Assembly (NCBI RefSeq): GCF_030845195.1
Contig: NZ_CP132543.1
Span: forward strand, 1,753,501-1,817,500
Reading direction: 5' to 3'
Source: Sanyastnella coralliicola
GTDB taxonomy: Bacteria; Bacteroidota; Bacteroidia; Flavobacteriales_D; Sanyastnellaceae
Length of the DNA: 64,000 nt
Positions 6,728 to 14,558 of this stretch are shown piece by piece. The notes under the pieces were generated by a model. It made no database searches, was not told the origin of the DNA, and worked only from the letters and a program-made list of their open reading frames with translations. Positions within the stretch are counted from its first letter, which is position 1; each line of letters begins with the position of its first letter. Position numbers and translations under genes: made by a program.

Positions 6728-7687
6728 TCACTTCACTCTTATCGGAATCGTCATTTTATACAGTACCGGTCTGTCGCGCAACTTGGCTGGAGTGAATGGA
6801 CCTACAGTTCGCAAACACTCCGTTACCTTCGCGTCAAATTTAGGATGTAAGCCTCTTGCGACTTCGACTTGATAGATTTCCCCTTCTTTGTTCAAGTAGA
6901 GGTGAAAATATGCTGTACCTTCTAATTCCATCTCTTTCAGGAATGTAGCTTCCTTCTCGGCACAATCTTCAATATGATCCTGTATGGTTGAAAGCGAATC
7001 AGAAATACTCGGCTCTTCATCTGCAATTACATACACCGTACTATCCGGCGCAGGTCTTTTGATCTCAGGTTCTACAGACTCCATCATTTCGTTACGTTCT
7101 ATGTGAATACATTCAGCGAAGTTGATCTTCTGATCGATATGGAATCGGTGGTATTGAGCCAAAACCAACTCATCCATTTTTTTCAAGTTAGGCTTACTTT
7201 CAAAATTGAATTCGACCAACCTGTTGTCTTCATCCAGCTTATAATGATTACGATACGCTTTCACAGAACGGGTCCACTGTTCCGCGCTGGCGTGATAGAC
7301 AATGCCTTCTTCAGGAAACTCAACATAGTATTCACCATTCCGCTCAGGATAAAGGCGGTAAAAACTAAAACGCCAACCATCTTTTGTTTTGTGGAAGAAG
7401 CCCATCAAGTTTTTGCCCACCTCAATATCTCCAAAGTTCAACGACGGACACACAATATATGGGTCGTACTGAATTCGCATGTAATCTCCTGGCCGCAGGC
7501 CAAAACGAGGGTCCATTACTACCGTTGAAATTTGAATCTTCACCTCTCCATTATCGTGTGTCAACACCTTCCCTACAGCCGCAAAGTCTGTACGAAGAAT
7601 CACATCCTTCATACCATAAGGCGCCATGTCGGCCTTCAAGCTGAACGAGAGAAAGAGAATTGAGAGAAGGAAGAGTAGGTTTTTCAT
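6728..7687 (-). CDS. Secreted protein with TonB C-terminal (TonB_C) domain
   Basis: 319 residues. Residues 1-19 are a signal peptide (MKNLLFLLSILFLSFSLKA). The middle part (20-200) is unassigned. The last 70 residues, from GTAYFHLYLNKEGEIYQVE to KMTIPIRVK, match the TonB C-terminal domain that normally touches TonB boxes of outer-membrane receptors; the typical FTPAK (for the W/FxPA motif) is present. Unlike a true TonB there is no retained N-terminal membrane anchor or Pro-rich linker, so it is more likely a periplasmic protein that borrowed the domain, a common pattern in Bacteroidota. A CAAATTTG box (7701-7708, reverse strand) could be its promoter. Confidence 0.85.
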   Translation of the reverse strand: MKNLLFLLSILFLSFSLKADMAPYGMKDVILRTDFAAVGKVLTHDNGEVKIQISTVVMDPRFGLRPGDYMRIQYDPYIVCPSLNFGDIEVGKNLMGFFHKTKDGWRFSFYRLYPERNGEYYVEFPEEGIVYHASAEQWTRSVKAYRNHYKLDEDNRLVEFNFESKPNLKKMDELVLAQYHRFHIDQKINFAECIHIERNEMMESVEPEIKRPAPDSTVYVIADEEPSISDSLSTIQDHIEDCAEKEATFLKEMELEGTAYFHLYLNKEGEIYQVEVARGLHPKFDAKVTECLRTVGPFTPAKLRDRPVLYKMTIPIRVK

Positions 7688-7714
7688 GTTGTTGTTACTG
7701 CAAATTTGAGGCCA

Positions 7715-7770
7715 GTTAGGCGTTAGGCTTTAGGCTTTAGGCTTTAGGCTTTAGGCTTTAGGCGTTAGCT
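7715..7770 (+). repeat. (G/T)TTAGGC heptamer array
   Basis: Eight consecutive heptamers: GTTAGGC twice, TTTAGGC five times, GTTAGCT once. The same heptamer family recurs at 10585-10606, 10774-10803, 55376-55390 and 62627-62655. Confidence 0.95.
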
Positions 7771-7860
7771 AATTATTTCGTTCAACATTCCACATTCAAC
7801 GTTCCACACCTCGAACCACGAACCCAAATACAGTGGACTATGTGACCTTTCTCTTCGAAA

Positions 7861-7906
7861 GGTGCATAAATCCCGAATAACGGGACAGGTGCACCGCTAA
7901 AGGACC
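7861..7906. repeat. REP-like palindrome, GGTGCA...TGCACC family, copy 2
   Basis: Differs from the copy at 3279 by one base in the loop flank (GGTGCATAAATC against GGTGCATGAATC) and carries the same CGCTAAAGGACC suffix. Confidence 0.75.
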
Positions 7907-8037
7907 TTCTCAGGAGGATTCCAGTCTAATGAGTTTTGTCATATGCACCGCTAAAAGCCTCGTTTTTCATTCCACATTCCACATTCCACATTCCACATTC
8001 AACCCAACGAACCACGAACCACGAACTACGAACCAAA

Positions 8038-8559
8038 TCAAACACTTGCCTTCAAGGCCACCCTAACATGCGCTAAATGGTGCTCCCCATGCCACGCATA
8101 ATTCGCAACCACTTGGAATAGCTTGAATTCCATGCCGTGTTCTGGGTGGATGAATGATCGTTGGAGCTGCTCTTCGTTGAGAGATTTCAGAAGAATTACC
8201 CATTTCGCGTGCAAGGCTTCGATTAGCTTGAGGGTTGGCTCTAAATCAGTCTCGTTGTAATCAGCTAGGGTGGCCCATCGGTCTTCGAAATATGCCTTGA
8301 TGGTAGGCTTATCTTCAGTGAGGGTCCACTTAAAGCGGATCTGGCTATTGAGGTGACTATCAGCGCAATGGTGAACCACTTCGCGGATGGTCCACCCTCC
8401 TTCTCGGTAGCGAAGTTCCGTTTGATCATCCGACAGATTTTGAACCAGGGAACGCATCTTCGAAGGAAAGGCTTCAATGGAATCAATCCATTTTGAGAGT
8501 TCTTGGGGCGTGTAGTCAGCAGGAGCAGAAAACTCGCCAATGGGGTAACGGTTGGACAT
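8038..8559 (-). CDS. DinB-superfamily metal-dependent protein (YfiT/BstA type)
   Basis: 173 residues of the DinB/YfiT four-helix fold. It matches the YfiT/BstA group, which includes bacillithiol S-transferases and putative metal hydrolases in the cytosol. Metal-ligand histidines are visible in EVVHHCADSHLN (first ligand, near residue 65) and in YAWHGEHHLAHV (two ligands near residues 158-165). The N-terminus YPIGEFSAP is the usual start of this family. Length is typical. Substrate or thiol cofactor cannot be inferred, although Bacteroidota often make bacillithiol. The promoter box TACCTTCG ends 3 nt before the ATG. Confidence 0.9.
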   Translation of the reverse strand: MSNRYPIGEFSAPADYTPQELSKWIDSIEAFPSKMRSLVQNLSDDQTELRYREGGWTIREVVHHCADSHLNSQIRFKWTLTEDKPTIKAYFEDRWATLADYNETDLEPTLKLIEALHAKWVILLKSLNEEQLQRSFIHPEHGMEFKLFQVVANYAWHGEHHLAHVRVALKASV

Positions 8560-8562
8560 GCG

Positions 8563-8570
8563 CGAAGGTA
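8563..8570 (-). promoter_or_regulatory. -7 box TACCTTCG, 3 nt before start
   Basis: On the minus strand the box is followed by GCG and then the ATG at 8559, leaving no room for a ribosome-binding site. Confidence 0.55.
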
Positions 8571-9204
8571 ATCAAAGCTCTTTTGAAGTAGACGGTGGAC
8601 GGTGGACAGTGGACTGAAGCGAATCCCAATATCCGCCTCAGGCGGACTAATCATGCTAACCCCGGCGTCCGGCATCCGGCATCCGAATCTTGAAACACTT
8701 CGCCATTTCGCCATTTCGCCATTTAGCCATTTCGCCATTTAGCCATTTCGCCATTCCCTAACAATAGGCGCAAGAATGCGCCGCTAAAGAACCGGGACTC
8801 TACTTATCAATCCTTTAACCGTTTTCCTATTGCGGTGAACGGAAATAACCGAATCATGCTATCCGCCGAAGGCGGGCTAATCATGCTAACCCCCGGCGTC
8901 CGGCATCCGGCGTCCGTATTCCTAAACATTCCGCCATTCCCTAAAAATAGGCGCAAGAATGCGCCGCTAAAGGACCGGGACTCTACTTATCAGTACTTTG
9001 ACCGTTTACCTAGTGCGGTAAACGGAAATAACCTAACCATGCTATCCGCCGCAGGCGGGCTAATCATGCTAGCCCCGGCGTCCGGCGTCCGGCGTCCGTA
9101 TTCTAAACATTTCGCCATTTCGCCTTTTAGCCTTTTCGCCCTTTCACCACATTAACATTTCGCCCTTTCGCCCTTTCGCCCTTTCGCCCTTCAACATCCC
9201 CACC

Positions 9205-9212
9205 TATCTTGC
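9205..9212 (+). promoter_or_regulatory. -7 box TATCTTGC, 4 nt before start
   Basis: TATCTTGC is a one-base variant of TAnnTTTG, with only ACCT between it and the ATG at 9217. Confidence 0.5.
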
Positions 9213-9216
9213 ACCT

Positions 9217-10515
9217 ATGAAACGAATGATCCTCCTTGCCATTTTGTTGGCGTTTTCTTCTTCTTTGTTGGCTCAGCTTGCTTCAGGGCCGATGCTAGGT
9301 TACGTTGACCTTCGTGAAGCTTGTGTTTGGGTGCAGACGGAGACCTCTGCGAAAGTGGTGTTGCAGTATCACCCGAAGGATGACCCAACGCAGGTGGAGA
9401 CCATTCCGATGACGACCTCCTCTCCTACTTTCTTCACCGGAAAGTTCATTTTGACTGGATTGGAACCGGGGACGACTTACCGTTACATCGTTACGGTTGA
9501 CGGACAAAAGAACCGAAAGGAAGGATATGAATTCACCACCCAGTCTTTGTGGCATTACCGCACGGATCCTCCTGCCTTCACGGTAGCAACAGGGTCTTGC
9601 GCTTACATCAACGAGCCGGAGTATGATCGTCCTGGGAAGTCTTATGGTGGTGGTTACGGGATCTTCGATCAGATTGCTGGCATGGAACCAGATATGATGC
9701 TTTGGTTAGGAGACAACATCTACCTCCGCGAAGTGGATTATGGTAGTCGTTCAGGAATAGCGCATCGTTACACGCATACCCGCGGAATTCCAGAGATGCA
9801 GAAGATCTTGAGTGTTTGTCCGAACTACGCTATTTGGGATGATCATGATTTTGGTCCGAATGACTCTGACCGATCGTACGTCCACAAGGATTGGACGCTC
9901 GAAGCATTTGAACTCTTCTGGGGTAACCCAAGCTTCGGTATTCCCGGACATCCAGGAATCACCACTTCTTTCGCCTTCAATGACGTTGAGTTCTTCCTCT
10001 TAGACAATCGTTACCACCGCTCTAACTACAAGTTAGAGACTGCAGAACATCAAATCTGGGGTCAGGAGCAAGTAGACTGGTTGATCGAATCACTGAAGTT
10101 CTCCAAGGCTTCCTTCAAGGTTATCGCTACCGGAGGGCAATTCCTCAGCGACGCTGCGATCTACGAGAACCATGCACAATACAAGAAAGAACGCGACGAA
10201 GTATTACGTCGACTTGACGCGGAAGGCATCCGCAACGTCATCTTCCTCACCGGCGACCGTCACCACACTGAACTATCAAAGGTGACACTACCTGAAGGAA
10301 ACGTGGTATATGATCTAACAGCTTCTCCCCTCACATCTCGCGCCTATGACCACACTGACGAACCCAACAACAACCGCGTTGAAGGAACGGTCGTTGGGGA
10401 ACACAACTTCGCCATGCTAGAATTCTCGGGGAAGTTCAGAGAGCGTGTTTGTACGATTAAGGTGTATGATGGTGATGGGGAGTTGATTTGGGAAAAGGAG
10501 CTTTCTTTTGATTAA
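9217..10515 (+). CDS. PhoD-like alkaline phosphatase / metallophosphoesterase, secreted
   Basis: 432 residues. A signal peptide ends near ALLAQ (residue 20). Residues 22-110 form the N-terminal beta domain of PhoD-like enzymes (GPMLGYVDLREACVWVQTE). The catalytic part begins at FTVATGSCAYIN and carries the metal motifs WLGDNIYLRE (about 169), IWDDHDFGPND (about 207) and FLTGDRHHTE (about 344). Such enzymes release phosphate from phosphodi- and monoesters outside the cell, often under phosphate limitation. No Pho box was recognised. Length is in the normal range. Confidence 0.92.
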   Translation: MKRMILLAILLAFSSSLLAQLASGPMLGYVDLREACVWVQTETSAKVVLQYHPKDDPTQVETIPMTTSSPTFFTGKFILTGLEPGTTYRYIVTVDGQKNRKEGYEFTTQSLWHYRTDPPAFTVATGSCAYINEPEYDRPGKSYGGGYGIFDQIAGMEPDMMLWLGDNIYLREVDYGSRSGIAHRYTHTRGIPEMQKILSVCPNYAIWDDHDFGPNDSDRSYVHKDWTLEAFELFWGNPSFGIPGHPGITTSFAFNDVEFFLLDNRYHRSNYKLETAEHQIWGQEQVDWLIESLKFSKASFKVIATGGQFLSDAAIYENHAQYKKERDEVLRRLDAEGIRNVIFLTGDRHHTELSKVTLPEGNVVYDLTASPLTSRAYDHTDEPNNNRVEGTVVGEHNFAMLEFSGKFRERVCTIKVYDGDGELIWEKELSFD

Positions 10516-10639
10516 AGGGCGCAAGGGCTAAATGGCGAAATGGCTAACGGGCACTTTAGACTAGAGACGACGGGCCTATCTAGGCTTTAGGCTTTAGGCG
10601 CTAGTATTGAAACCCTCTAAATAGCCATAATGAATCTTT

Positions 10640-10712
10640 GGCGCCGGAGGCGCCTCTATCCTCCCACGGAATTAATGTAGGGACGCCTAATGGCGTCCAT
10701 TCCTTTCCTTTA
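10640..10712. repeat. REP-like double hairpin, GGCGCC family, copy 1
   Basis: GGCGCC-GGA-GGCGCC forms the first hairpin, and GGACGCC-TAAT-GGCGTCC (7-bp perfect stem) the second, 27 bp later. Other copies are at 10852, 12762 and 12937. Confidence 0.85.
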
Positions 10713-10851
10713 GGAGCAGAAAGGCAAACAAGCGAAATGGCTAAAGGGGTTTTTAGACTAGAGACGAGGGGCCTAGCTAGGCGTTAGGCTTTAGGCTTTA
10801 GGCTATAGATGTTAGTATTGAATAGCCTCTAAATAACCATAGTGAATCTTT

Positions 10852-10925
10852 GGCGCCGGAGGCGCCTCTATCCTCCCACGGAATTAATGTAGGGACGCCT
10901 AATGGCGTCCATTCCTTCCGTTTAG
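10852..10925. repeat. REP-like double hairpin, GGCGCC family, copy 2
   Basis: Identical in both stems to copy 1, with the same intervening CCTCCCACGGAATTAATG. Confidence 0.85.
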
Positions 10926-11118
10926 GTAGACAACCAATAGAGCCTATTATCACCTTCTGTGAGGAAGAACACCCAATAACGTCCATTCCTCCCACCAACA
11001 AATCCCCCTTAAGGCATCATCGATTCACAGAAGCCAATCGTTATAGATTATCGATCATCGTTTATAGATTCAACTCTAAAACAAGGTTCCCTCATCTCTA
11101 GTCTCTTGACTCTAGACT

Positions 11119-11706
11119 TTATTTGATAAAGGCCTCTAAATAGCCAAAGTGAATCCCCGTATAGCCGATAAAGATTATACATACTGCAAGCTCTTCAGCT
11201 AGATACCAATGGCGTCTGAGGGCATATTTCATGAGAGCCAAATACAACACTACACATAGCGGAAAACGCCAGATGTGGCGGAGCCAATATTGACTTCGTG
11301 TGAGTTCAGGCTTACCTTCTCTTGTAAGTTGGCAAGAACCAGCACCCTCAAAGAGCGACGCATTGCCTTCTGCATCAATACCTATGATTGATACTTGGAA
11401 GATATCTTCAACCCTAAACTCTAACTGCGTAGCATCCTGTGTTAGAGTTCTTGTCCATTGCCCGTTGGTAATTGCCCCGAAGTGGCCGAAGTAATTGGCT
11501 GAGGATGGAACTAAATAGAATGAAAGGTCTCGTTGATCTTCCTGAAGCAAAATAGTACAATGAACATCTGCGCTAGGCGTTACGTATGGCCCGAACGAAA
11601 TGATGTACAATAATGCCCAAATCCCACCGATAGCTGCGAGCTTCAATGCGATCCGGAAGACAGCCGCAATTTTATCTATGATGCGTAGGGAGATGTGTTC
11701 TGACAC
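11119..11706 (-). CDS. Hypothetical inner-membrane protein, 195 aa
   Basis: No family recognised. Three hydrophobic segments are visible: about residues 18-40 (AAIGGIWALLYIISFGPYV), 150-167 (FPLCVVLYLALMKYAL) and 174-190 (LAVCIIFIGYTGIHFGYL). Between the first and second lies a roughly 100-residue hydrophilic, beta-rich domain that probably faces the periplasm. It lies 10 bp downstream of the secreted protein gene at 11717 on the same strand, so they are probably cotranscribed. Its last codons (11131-11155) closely resemble a segment copied twice in the downstream repeat units. Confidence 0.7.
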   Translation of the reverse strand: MSEHISLRIIDKIAAVFRIALKLAAIGGIWALLYIISFGPYVTPSADVHCTILLQEDQRDLSFYLVPSSANYFGHFGAITNGQWTRTLTQDATQLEFRVEDIFQVSIIGIDAEGNASLFEGAGSCQLTREGKPELTRSQYWLRHIWRFPLCVVLYLALMKYALRRHWYLAEELAVCIIFIGYTGIHFGYLEAFIK

Positions 11707-11716
11707 CGATATTTAG

Positions 11717-12640
11717 CTAGGGATAGAATCTGTAGCCAAGATAACCGAATCCACCTGAGCGGCTATTGTATTTAAAAGAGAAAAGACCTTGCTCATCGTA
11801 TATGTACTCTACCTCGTGAATTATTGAGCCATCTTCAGTAGACTCAACCTTCAAGACTTTACCATTATTGTCTAAATACCAGCAGTCATAGTTATCATAT
11901 AGCACCTCTATAGGAGAACCTGAACCGTCTAGATATTTGACATGACCTCGCCCTTCACAACGACAAACTTTCATCGAATAATTATCCGACACAATTTCAT
12001 CTGATCGATCATGCCATCTTGAGTAATAATTTTTACTCTCTGGTGACATATCCTGAGCAATTGGATCTTGAAAGGGGTTTCCAATACTATTGGGAAAAAT
12101 GCGTTGACCTTCTTTGAAGGCATATTTCTTTTCATAAACCTCTACTAACTGCCAGGTGATATCGTGTTTAGAAATTGCGGAATCGTAGTGTCGACGAGTT
12201 TCTCCAATAGGTGTACCCGCCTCATCGTAATTAATCGTCACCTCTTGAAGTCTTCTGATGCCATCGTACTCTTCATAGATCCTAAAACCTAAGATCTGAC
12301 CCTGCGAGTTAGTGTCGATTTGTTTGGTCCAAATATTTCGACTTACAACCTTTCCCCGCCTGATCGTATTAGTGAACCATACTTCTGATTTCAAATTTCC
12401 ATTGAGATCAAAACTGGCTATAACAGTAGGAACGCTGTCAACGAGAAACTGTCCCTTTTTCTCCCAAATGTACTCCCAGCCAATGACGTCTCGCACTTTA
12501 TTTTTGACTACATCATCATGAGTAATTTGATAAGTCCAATGATAATCAGCGAAGGCAGAAAACAGATCAGTTGAATCCTGAGCAGCAGCTTTGCTAACCA
12601 CAAGTATTAGGAACAGAACACACAGAATCCTTGATCTCAT
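11717..12640 (-). CDS. Secreted hypothetical protein with YD-like repeats
   Basis: 307 residues. Residues 1-20 are a signal peptide (ILCVLFLILVVSKAAAQ). The body has many aromatic beta-strand repeats of the kind seen in YD/RHS-like and MORN-type proteins: IASFDLNGNLKSEVWF, TINYDEAGTPIGETRRHY, VEYIYDEQGLFSF. A CRCEGRGHVKY segment is present near residue 227. No enzyme motif was seen. It is likely an exported beta-sheet protein of unknown role, probably in an operon with the membrane protein 10 bp downstream. Confidence 0.7.
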   Translation of the reverse strand: MRSRILCVLFLILVVSKAAAQDSTDLFSAFADYHWTYQITHDDVVKNKVRDVIGWEYIWEKKGQFLVDSVPTVIASFDLNGNLKSEVWFTNTIRRGKVVSRNIWTKQIDTNSQGQILGFRIYEEYDGIRRLQEVTINYDEAGTPIGETRRHYDSAISKHDITWQLVEVYEKKYAFKEGQRIFPNSIGNPFQDPIAQDMSPESKNYYSRWHDRSDEIVSDNYSMKVCRCEGRGHVKYLDGSGSPIEVLYDNYDCWYLDNNGKVLKVESTEDGSIIHEVEYIYDEQGLFSFKYNSRSGGFGYLGYRFYP

Positions 12641-12761
12641 TGCAATTGAGTAGTAACGTTAAAGGAACAATATAACGCTCTAAAAGAGGAAGAAGTGCCC
12701 CTGTGGTCTTTTAGACGAGAGTCTAGGGTCAAGGGAATTGCCCTTAACCTCATTGAATCGT

Positions 12762-12836
12762 GGCGCCGGAGGCGCCTCTTTCTTCCCCCTGTATTTCTGT
12801 AGGGACGCCTAATGGCGTCCATTCCTTCGTTTTAGG
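12762..12836. repeat. REP-like double hairpin, GGCGCC family, copy 3
   Basis: Both hairpins are intact (GGCGCC-GGA-GGCGCC and GGACGCC-TAAT-GGCGTCC) while the linker between them differs from copies 1 and 2, which suggests that the stems are the conserved part. Confidence 0.8.
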
Positions 12837-12936
12837 ACGTACCTTAATAGCGTCCATTCCTTCCGTTTAGGTCTTCAACCAATAGAGCCCATTACCACCT
12901 TCCGTGAGGGAGAGAACCCAATAACCTTTGCGTTCT

Positions 12937-13010
12937 GGCGCCTGCGGCGCCTCCATTCCCCCCTGGAACAATGTAGGGACGCCTAATGGCGTCCATTCCT
13001 TCGTTTTAGG
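12937..13010. repeat. REP-like double hairpin, GGCGCC family, copy 4
   Basis: First hairpin GGCGCC-TGC-GGCGCC (loop changed), second hairpin GGACGCC-TAAT-GGCGTCC unchanged. Confidence 0.8.
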
Positions 13011-13245
13011 ACGAACCTTAATAGCGTCCAACCCTTCCGTTTAGGTAGACTAATAGAGCCTATAATTACCTTCCATGAGGGAGAACACCCAATAGCGTCA
13101 ATTATTCTCTTTTGAGAGGTAAAAGCAAATTGGGTAAACCACCCATGGATATTCATTCGAGAGTCGAGCGCACCAAACATTTCGCCTTTTAGCCATTTCG
13201 CCTTTGAGCCCTAAAATCCTAGACTCTCGACCATCGTCTCTAGAC

Positions 13246-13278
13246 AAAAAAAAAGCGCCGGCACTGCCGACGCTTTTT
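13246..13278 (-). terminator. Rho-independent terminator
   Basis: On the minus strand AGCGTCGGCA and TGCCGGCGCT form a 10-bp stem with one wobble pair, followed by nine T. It sits 20 bp after the stop of the T9SS protein gene at 13298. An A-run on the other side makes it potentially bidirectional. Confidence 0.9.
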
Positions 13279-13297
13279 CATGCTTAGGTAAATTATC

Positions 13298-14278
13298 TTA
13301 TCGCTGAACGATTACCTGAACAGCTTCGTTGTACTCTCCAATGGTGATGTTTACTGTGTATGTTCCAGTAGCGAGTTCGTGATTTACGATCACGCGGTTG
13401 CCACCGATCACAGCTCCGTTCGAAATCTCCTGTGAAAGAACTTTTTGTCCGTTCATAGAGAAGATGTCTACGATCATGTTGTCTTTAGACAGGTCAAGAC
13501 GCTCAGAGAACTGAAGGTTGAACTGCCCTTCGAATACTGGGTTAGGGAATACAGTGATTACCGCTTCGTCTGTAGCAGCTGTTAGGCTGTTCATTGGAGT
13601 GTCGTTAGAAGACTCCTCAGCGTATTCACATGTTCCGTTATCGAACTCAGCTTCGTTATTGAAGTTCAATGCTCCTTGATCAGTACATCCAAACACTTGT
13701 GCGTTGTCTGTAGAGAAGGTTACTTGGCGTGCTTGCCATACACCTCCGTCAGCATCCCACCCCTGGAAGTTCAGCGCACCTGTCGCTGTTCCGTCGGTAG
13801 TCAATTGCATCAATAGGATCAAGTTCTTTGAATCAGGCATAGCGCGCACATCCGTCGGAACTACGAACCATGCGCCATCGTCGATTGTCAATGATCCTCC
13901 TTGAAGGAAGGCATCGTATTCCACTCCAATAGCCCAGAGGTTGTTGTTCTGGTTGTTTTCAGCACCAATAGTGATCCAGCTATCGTAAGCCAACGCTGGG
14001 TCAGCCTGGATGATTCCTGGGTTGATATCGATTGTTGAATAATTTCCGTATTGATTCTGGTAGAATGACCCTGTTGTTTCAACGCTCAGGTTGTCTTGGT
14101 CATCTGCGAATACCGCGTGCAGCGAGTGCTGTACACTTGGTAGTTGTGCATAAACACGGTATGTGTTTCCTGGAACGGCGCCACCGTTGTCAACTTCTTC
14201 TACAACGAGCTGAACGTCGCTTGCATTCATAGTGAACGCAGCAACTACAGCGGCCATTAGAGTGATTAGTCTTTTCAT
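13298..14278 (-). CDS. Secreted protein with T9SS type A C-terminal sorting domain
   Basis: 326 residues. A signal peptide (MKRLITLMAAVVAAFTMNA) leads into a beta-rich domain (20-190) of unknown function. Near residue 203 lies GCTDQGALNFNNEAEFDNG followed by TCEY, the calcium-loop-like Cys motif (GCTDxxAxNYD...GTC) common in Bacteroidota secreted proteins. The last 85 residues, from VFPNPVFEGQFNLQF to VQVIVQR, are a type A Por sorting domain (PNP start, GTYTV near the end), so the protein is exported across the outer membrane by the type IX secretion system and probably surface-attached. It is a single gene ended by a strong terminator. Confidence 0.9.
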   Translation of the reverse strand: MKRLITLMAAVVAAFTMNASDVQLVVEEVDNGGAVPGNTYRVYAQLPSVQHSLHAVFADDQDNLSVETTGSFYQNQYGNYSTIDINPGIIQADPALAYDSWITIGAENNQNNNLWAIGVEYDAFLQGGSLTIDDGAWFVVPTDVRAMPDSKNLILLMQLTTDGTATGALNFQGWDADGGVWQARQVTFSTDNAQVFGCTDQGALNFNNEAEFDNGTCEYAEESSNDTPMNSLTAATDEAVITVFPNPVFEGQFNLQFSERLDLSKDNMIVDIFSMNGQKVLSQEISNGAVIGGNRVIVNHELATGTYTVNITIGEYNEAVQVIVQR

Positions 14279-14558
14279 TGGATGAGGTTTTTGTTAACAG
14301 TTTACTGGTTTCGGGACAAAAAAGTTTCGTTAGGCGCCCCAACCACTGTCTCCTCTAAGCTATTGAAATACCTTGATTTATGCAAAGCATTTCGTCTGAA
14401 ATCTCCTCCTCAATCATGGGGCTACACAACAAATATGAGACGACTAAATGCATGAATGTTCCCGGAATATGCATTAGGTGCATATAAATGAGTATCTGGT
14501 TCAAAATCACGAGCATTCGGTATTCGAACCATTCTTACCTTGCACTGTTCCTTTAACC
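14279..14558. other. Intergenic region between divergent genes
   Basis: 280 bp between the T9SS protein gene and the SGNH lipoprotein gene. Apart from the TACCTTGC box at 14536 and a hairpin-like TGCATG/CATGAATG stretch near 14450, nothing recognisable. It lacks the repeats seen in other spacers. Confidence 0.5.
14536..14543 (+). promoter_or_regulatory. Putative -7 box TACCTTGC
   Basis: Located 15 nt before the ATG at 14559, which favours that ATG over the in-frame ATG at 14478. Confidence 0.45.

Larger units (their letters stand above)
7688..8037. repeat. 350-bp repeat-built spacer
   Basis: Contains a clean heptamer array at 7715-7770 (two GTTAGGC, five TTTAGGC, then GTTAGCT), ATTCCAC-type heptamers (7785-7807 and 7970-8000), CACGAACC units (7814-7828 and 8004-8036) and the second copy of the GGTGCA/TGCACC palindrome (7861-7906). 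No gene seen. Confidence 0.85.
8560..9216. repeat. 657-bp repeat-built spacer with a 175-bp tandem duplication
   Basis: Holds GGTGGAC-type heptamers (8590-8616), three copies of a REP-like element (ATCCGCC..GGCGG followed by CTAATCATGCTA and GGCGTCC/GGCATCC heptamers) at 8631-8689, 8861-8918 and 9043-9100, and GCCATTTC/CTTTCGCC octamer runs (8700-8755, 9110-9190). Segments 8763-8941 and 8944-9119 are a direct duplication, each starting with the hairpin GGCGCA-AGAA-TGCGCC. No gene seen. Confidence 0.85.
10516..11118. repeat. 603-bp spacer: tandem ~200-bp unit with REP-like hairpins and heptamers
   Basis: Two tandem units (about 10528-10732 and 10733-10930) each contain GCGAAATGGC octamers, TTTAGACTAGAGACGA, a TTTAGGC heptamer run, CCTCTAAATAnCCAnAnTGAATC and a REP-like element (10640 and 10852). 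The remainder to 11118 has short ATCGTTTATAGATT and TCTAGTCTC repeats. No gene seen. Confidence 0.85.
12641..13297. repeat. 657-bp spacer with two REP-like elements and a terminator
   Basis: REP-like double hairpins lie at 12762-12836 and 12937-13010, each followed by a diverged partial copy of the same tail (CCTTAATAGCGTCC, TTCCGTTTAGGT, AATAGAGCC). CCATTTCGCC octamers are at 13185-13203 and TCTAGACTCTCGA-type repeats at 13220-13245. A terminator occupies 13246-13278. No gene supported. Confidence 0.85.

Noticed and set aside
6581-6850. Plus-strand 89-codon frame
   Set aside because: It consists of GGACGCC heptamers and the antisense of the TonB_C gene end.
8835-9155. Plus-strand 106-codon frame between the YfiT-like and PhoD genes
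   Set aside because: It runs through two tandem copies of the REP-like unit and shows only repeat-derived sequence.
12637-13180. Minus-strand frames of 61 and 65 codons in the 12.6-13.2 kb spacer
   Set aside because: Both are made of REP-like hairpins and change with each repeat copy.
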